A stretch of DNA of 9,732 bases from Pseudomonadota bacterium (lineage in GTDB: Bacteria; Pseudomonadota; Gammaproteobacteria; Burkholderiales; JABEVD01). How positions within the stretch are numbered: position 1 is the first letter of the stretch; every line of letters begins with the position of its first letter. A model generated the notes under the pieces. The model was not told the origin of the DNA. It saw only the letters and a list, made by a program, of their open reading frames with translations, and searched no databases. Positions 6,760-9,732 of this stretch are shown here, one piece after another. The stretch covers positions 1 to 9,732 of the forward strand of contig JAJZPK010000085.1 in the NCBI GenBank assembly GCA_021811205.1. Reading direction: 5' to 3'. The position numbers and the translations under genes are program-made.

Positions 6760-8390
6760 GTAGTCCATTGCTAGAATTGCGCAAGCTTTGCGTCAGTTTT
6801 GACCAGGATGGCGCGTCGCATGAAGTCGTGCATGAGGTATCTTTCAGCCTGAATCCCGGCGAAAAGTTCGCGCTGGTCGGGGAGTCAGGTTCTGGAAAGA
6901 GCGTCACAGCATTTTCCATATTGCGCCTGCTTTCGGCGAAAACGGGTGGGGAAATCCTGTTCCAGGGCGAGAATCTGCTGGAAGCGGGCGAGCGCAGAAT
7001 GCGCGGCATCAGAGGAAAGGACATTTCCATGATCTTTCAGGAGCCCATGAGCGCGCTGAATCCGCTCATGAAAATAGGCGACCAGATCACCGAAGTGCTC
7101 AGCCTGCATGCCGGCATGGATGATGCGAGCGCGCGCGAGCGCGCCATTTCCCTTCTTTCAAGAACCGGCATCGATGAAGCATCGCGCCGCTTCTCCAGTT
7201 ACCCGCACGAGCTTTCGGGCGGGCAAAGGCAAAGGGCCATGATTGCCATGGCGCTTGCCTGTCGCCCGCAACTGCTGATCGCCGATGAACCGACTACGGC
7301 GCTCGATGTGACCATACGCGCTCAGATCATGAGTCTGCTTGAGGAATTGCAGCATGAATTCGGCATGGCCATTCTCCTTATTACCCACGATCTCAATCTG
7401 GTGCGCCGTTTCGCCGATCGGATCGGCGTCATGCAGGCGGGACGGCTTGTCGAGATTGCAAAAACTGCGCAATTGTTCGAGGATCCGCGGCATGCTTATA
7501 CCCGCCGTCTACTGGACAGCAGGCCAGGAAAGATCGTGCAGCCCTTGCCGGCTGAATTCTCGTCAGATGGCGATTTGCTCAAGGCAAACGGACTGCGTGT
7601 CGAGTTTTCCTATGCCTCAGGCTGGTTCAGCACAAAAAGCTTCGTTGCTGTGGAAAATGTCAGTCTTTCTTTGAAGCGCGGTGAGACCCTGGGCATCGTG
7701 GGCGAATCGGGTTCCGGAAAGTCGACGCTGGCCATGGCGCTGCTCGCCTTGCAGCCTATCGTCGGCGGTGAATGCAGCTTCGACGGTATGCAGTTGAACA
7801 CTATTTCCAAGGCGCAGCTGCGCGCAATGCGCGCCAAGATGCAGGTGGTTTTTCAGGATCCATTCGGCAGCCTTTCGCCGCGCCTCACCATCGAAGAAAT
7901 TGTCGGCGAGGGCGTGGCCCTGCACAGTCCGGAATTGTCGCGCTCGGAGCGCAGAAATCTTGTCGTGCAGACCCTGGGGGAAGTCGGCCTTGATGCTGAC
8001 GTTCTGGTGAGATATCCCCACGAATTTTCGGGCGGTCAGCGGCAGCGGATCGCCATCGCCCGCGCCGTCATTCTCAGGCCGAAACTGCTTGTGCTGGATG
8101 AGCCAACCAGCGCGCTGGATGCTTCCGTTCAAAAACAGGTGCTTTTGCTTCTTTCGAAGCTTCAGCTCGACCACGGCATGAGCTATCTTCTGATCAGCCA
8201 TGATCTGGAAGTGATTTCGGCGATGTCTCACCGGATTGCCGTCATGAAGCAGGGGCGAATTCTCGAGATCGGGCCTGCCGATCGCATCGTCAATGCGCCA
8301 GGCGACGACTATACGCGGCAATTGCTATACAGCGCGCAATTTGCCGAACCGGGCGCGCATTTCCAGGGAAGCGATGAATCCCGCCATTGA
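6756..8390 (+). CDS. yejF: Double-domain ATP-binding protein YejF of the peptide ABC importer
   Basis: The energising subunit on the cytoplasmic face, 544 residues (E. coli YejF 529). It fuses two ABC ATPase domains that in Dpp/Opp systems are separate DppD- and DppF-like proteins. Domain 1 has Walker A GESGSGKS (42-49), Q-loop Gln95, signature LSGGQRQR (153-160), Walker B LLIADEP (173-179) and H-loop His211. Domain 2 has Walker A GESGSGKS (316-323), Q-loop Gln367, signature FSGGQRQR (424-431), Walker B LLVLDEP (444-450) and H-loop His482. All catalytic motifs in both halves are intact, so both sites should hydrolyse ATP. Each half ends with the oligopeptide-type C-terminal extension (DPRHAYTRRLL near 243-253; PGDDYTRQLL near 515-524). 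The start overlaps the yejE stop as ATGA. The last 17 bases overlap the assigned lapG start, and no terminator follows. Confidence 0.97.
   Translation: MSSPLLELRKLCVSFDQDGASHEVVHEVSFSLNPGEKFALVGESGSGKSVTAFSILRLLSAKTGGEILFQGENLLEAGERRMRGIRGKDISMIFQEPMSALNPLMKIGDQITEVLSLHAGMDDASARERAISLLSRTGIDEASRRFSSYPHELSGGQRQRAMIAMALACRPQLLIADEPTTALDVTIRAQIMSLLEELQHEFGMAILLITHDLNLVRRFADRIGVMQAGRLVEIAKTAQLFEDPRHAYTRRLLDSRPGKIVQPLPAEFSSDGDLLKANGLRVEFSYASGWFSTKSFVAVENVSLSLKRGETLGIVGESGSGKSTLAMALLALQPIVGGECSFDGMQLNTISKAQLRAMRAKMQVVFQDPFGSLSPRLTIEEIVGEGVALHSPELSRSERRNLVVQTLGEVGLDADVLVRYPHEFSGGQRQRIAIARAVILRPKLLVLDEPTSALDASVQKQVLLLLSKLQLDHGMSYLLISHDLEVISAMSHRIAVMKQGRILEIGPADRIVNAPGDDYTRQLLYSAQFAEPGAHFQGSDESRH
8365..8370 (+). 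promoter_or_regulatory. Possible ribosome binding site of lapG
   Basis: AGGGAA, inside the yejF 3' end, lies three bases before the ATG at 8374 (five bases from its AGGG core). It is a fair match and the main reason to prefer this start over the ATG at 8455, which has no clear site. Confidence 0.5.
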
Positions 8391-9114
8391 AGCGGCATTC
8401 TTTCGATCAACGGGTGGGTTATCCTGGCGCGGTGTTCCTCGCGCAGCATTTCTGATGAGGCACTGCGCTGCGCTCCTGTTCCTTCTATTCATCCTATTCA
8501 TCTATGGCGCGGTTTGCGCCCAACTGACCTTGAACAGTACGCTGATCGCGCGCGTCGGAAAGAAATACGGGCCAGAGGCGCGCGCGCGAATAGTCGCCTG
8601 GGGAAAAATCATCGAAAAGGGGAGAAGCGCATCTGTCGACGACAAACTCAGGCTCGCCAACAATTTCTTCAATCATGTCGAATTCGTCTCAGACCTGAAG
8701 CATTGGGGGAAACAGGACTACTGGGCAACCCCCGTGGAAATGCTGGCAACGAACGGCGGCGATTGCGAGGATTTCGCCATAGGCAAGTATTTCACCTTGC
8801 TGGCCATGGGGGTGCCGATGGATGCGCTCAGGATCACTTATGTCCGGGCTTATGAGGCGCCGGCAGCCGAAGAAGCGCACATGGTGCTCGCTTATTATGC
8901 AACGCCAGATGCCGATCCCTTGATACTCGACAATCTGGACAAGGCGATCTGGCCCGCATCCGAGCGCAATGATCTGGTTCCGGTCTATAGTTTCAATGGG
9001 GGCGGATTGTGGCTCGCCAAGGAAAGGGGGGCGGGACGCCCCGCTGGCAAGGCGGACAGAATCAGCCTGTGGAACGATCTGTTGAGGCGCATGAATGAGG
9101 AAGCGGCGAAATGA
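8374..9114 (+). CDS. lapG: LapG-type periplasmic transglutaminase-like cysteine protease
   Basis: A bacterial transglutaminase-like cysteine protease (BTLCP), 246 residues from this start. In Pseudomonas fluorescens LapG cuts the N-terminal anchor of the giant adhesin LapA, releasing it and dispersing biofilm; LapD holds LapG inactive when c-di-GMP is high. The presumed triad is visible: Cys131 in NGGDCEDFAIGKYFTL, His169 in AHMVLAYY and Asp186 in LILDNLDKAIWP. Asp130 and Glu132 flank the cysteine, matching the calcium ligands of known LapG proteins. A signal sequence sits at about 28-49 (MRHCAALLFLLFILFIYGAV), with a likely cut after VCA (before residue 50) and export to the periplasm. The start is uncertain: 8374 has a Shine-Dalgarno match and couples to yejF but leaves a 27-residue stretch before the signal core, whereas ATG 8455 gives a normal signal peptide and 219 residues. 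lapD follows directly, which supports the identification. Confidence 0.92.
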   Translation: MNPAIEAAFFRSTGGLSWRGVPRAAFLMRHCAALLFLLFILFIYGAVCAQLTLNSTLIARVGKKYGPEARARIVAWGKIIEKGRSASVDDKLRLANNFFNHVEFVSDLKHWGKQDYWATPVEMLATNGGDCEDFAIGKYFTLLAMGVPMDALRITYVRAYEAPAAEEAHMVLAYYATPDADPLILDNLDKAIWPASERNDLVPVYSFNGGGLWLAKERGAGRPAGKADRISLWNDLLRRMNEEAAK

Positions 9115-9118
9115 GGAG
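9114..9118 (+). promoter_or_regulatory. Ribosome binding site of lapD
   Basis: AGGAG begins at the last base of the lapG stop codon and lies eight bases before the ATG at 9127. This strong site at good spacing fixes the lapD start in the 12-base gap between the genes. Confidence 0.8.
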
Positions 9119-9126
9119 AGGGCGGC

Positions 9127-9732
9127 ATGACGCTGAGAGCACAGCTTTCAGGCATCCTTGCGCTGCTTTTCCTGCTGGTTTTTGCTGGCGTATCGGTTGT
9201 CTCCGTCGAAGGCGCGCGACGCTATCTCGCTGAACAGCTCGCCTCGCACGCCCAGGACACAGCCACATCCCTCGGGCTTTCCCTTTCCCAACCCATGAAG
9301 CAGGGCGACTTGCCGACCATGACGTCGATGGTTGATGCGATCTTCGACAGGGGCTATTACAGGGAGATCACTGTCAGGAGCATCCAGGGCAAGACGCTGA
9401 TTAGTCGTGTTCTGCCCGTCAAGGTAGAAGGCGTTCCTGCCTGGTTCGTCAGACTCATCCCAATCGAAACGCCCAAGGAGGAGGCGCTCGTCATGTCCGG
9501 CTGGCGGCAGGCAGCCATCGTCGAAGTCGCTGGCCATCCGGGCTATGCTTACCAGCAGCTTTGGCGAAACAGCATGGGAGAGCTCGCCTGGCTGGGCATG
9601 CTTGCAGCCGCAACCTTGATCCTGGGGGGGGGCGCGATGCATTTCGTGCTGAAATCGCTGAAGGCAGTCGAAAATCAGGCCGATGCGATCGGGGCGAGAA
9701 ATTACGTGATTCAGGACAGGCTGCCATGGACC
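9127..9732 (+). CDS. lapD: LapD-type c-di-GMP receptor, N-terminal part (cut by window end)
   Basis: The first 202 codons of an open reading frame that runs off the window; family members are about 640-650 residues. LapD is an inner-membrane receptor. Its cytoplasmic degenerate GGDEF and EAL domains sense c-di-GMP, and its periplasmic domain then binds and restrains LapG. Visible here are membrane helix 1 (about 8-27), the periplasmic LapD/MoxY N-terminal domain (about 28-148), helix 2 (about 151-174) and the start of a HAMP linker (from about 175). Matches to the Pseudomonas protein include SHAQDTATSLGLSLSQP (40-56), IFDRGYY (72-78), VPAWFVRLIPIE (103-114) and ALVMSGWRQAA (120-130). Trp126 corresponds to the LapG-contacting Trp125 of P. 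fluorescens LapD. The GGDEF and EAL domains are expected beyond 9732 but not seen. A nine-G tract lies in helix 2. The gene is probably co-transcribed with lapG. Confidence 0.92.
   Translation, partial: MTLRAQLSGILALLFLLVFAGVSVVSVEGARRYLAEQLASHAQDTATSLGLSLSQPMKQGDLPTMTSMVDAIFDRGYYREITVRSIQGKTLISRVLPVKVEGVPAWFVRLIPIETPKEEALVMSGWRQAAIVEVAGHPGYAYQQLWRNSMGELAWLGMLAAATLILGGGAMHFVLKSLKAVENQADAIGARNYVIQDRLPWT
9624..9632 (+). repeat. Nine-G homopolymer tract inside lapD
   Basis: Nine consecutive G residues encode the end of Leu166 and Gly167-Gly169 in the second membrane helix of LapD. As written, the frame stays open into the HAMP region. Deleting one G would bring a TGA into frame at 9650-9652; adding one G shifts the frame, which stays open to the window end. 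It is the longest homopolymer I noticed in the window. Slippage has not been shown, and an assembly or sequencing artefact is possible. Confidence 0.85.

Noticed and set aside
5812..6768. Minus-strand open frame of 318 codons opposite yejE
   Set aside because: The translation is rich in Gln, Arg and His with no domain signature, and it mirrors a clear permease gene. Treated as a shadow frame.
7125..7145. Alternating GC tract in yejF as a structured or regulatory element
   Set aside because: It encodes ordinary residues (ASARERA) in a variable helical part of the ATPase and is explained by GC-rich codon choice.
8387..8424. Possible promoter for lapG (TTGAAG with a downstream TTATCC)
   Set aside because: The spacing between the boxes is about 26 bases and no acceptable -10 lies at 16-18 bases.
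9028..9042. GC hairpin GGGGCG-GGA-CGCCCC near the lapG 3' end as a terminator
   Set aside because: The stem is only six base pairs, no T run follows, and it lies within coding sequence before lapD's ribosome binding site.

Overview
The window looks like a piece of a proteobacterial chromosome, most likely betaproteobacterial. This is an inference from the tRNA-Asp/ppiD order, the close agreement of FabI and the Yej proteins with proteobacterial families, a LapG/LapD pair, and a moderately high, even GC content. I see no insertion sequence, phage gene, CRISPR array or abrupt change in composition. The window is almost fully coding and has no gene-free stretch over 300 bases.

Left part (1-2760): the 3' end of a tRNA-Asp and a strong intrinsic terminator lie just before ppiD, which encodes a membrane-anchored periplasmic parvulin-type folding factor. 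On the opposite strand is fabI, the NADH-dependent enoyl-ACP reductase of fatty acid synthesis. The two genes converge and their stop codons interlock over four bases. The 77-base gap between fabI and the next gene holds back-to-back promoters, with an extended -10 box for fabI.

Centre (2838-8390): a complete yejABEF operon. It encodes a periplasmic peptide-binding protein, two inner-membrane permeases and one double-domain ATPase, together a family 5 (Dpp/Opp-type) peptide ABC importer. The three junctions are four-base stop/start overlaps (ATGA, GTGA, ATGA), so translation is probably coupled along the operon.

Right part (8374-9732): lapG, a periplasmic calcium-dependent cysteine protease, begins inside the last codons of yejF and is followed 12 bases later by lapD, its c-di-GMP-controlled inner-membrane inhibitor. 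lapD is cut by the window edge. The pair normally decides whether a large LapA-type adhesin stays on the cell surface or is released. The adhesin and its secretion genes are not in this window.

The two most interesting points are the apparent single transcription unit joining a peptide importer to the LapGD biofilm-release switch, and a run of nine G residues in the second membrane segment of lapD, where a one-base slip would remove the c-di-GMP-sensing half of the protein.
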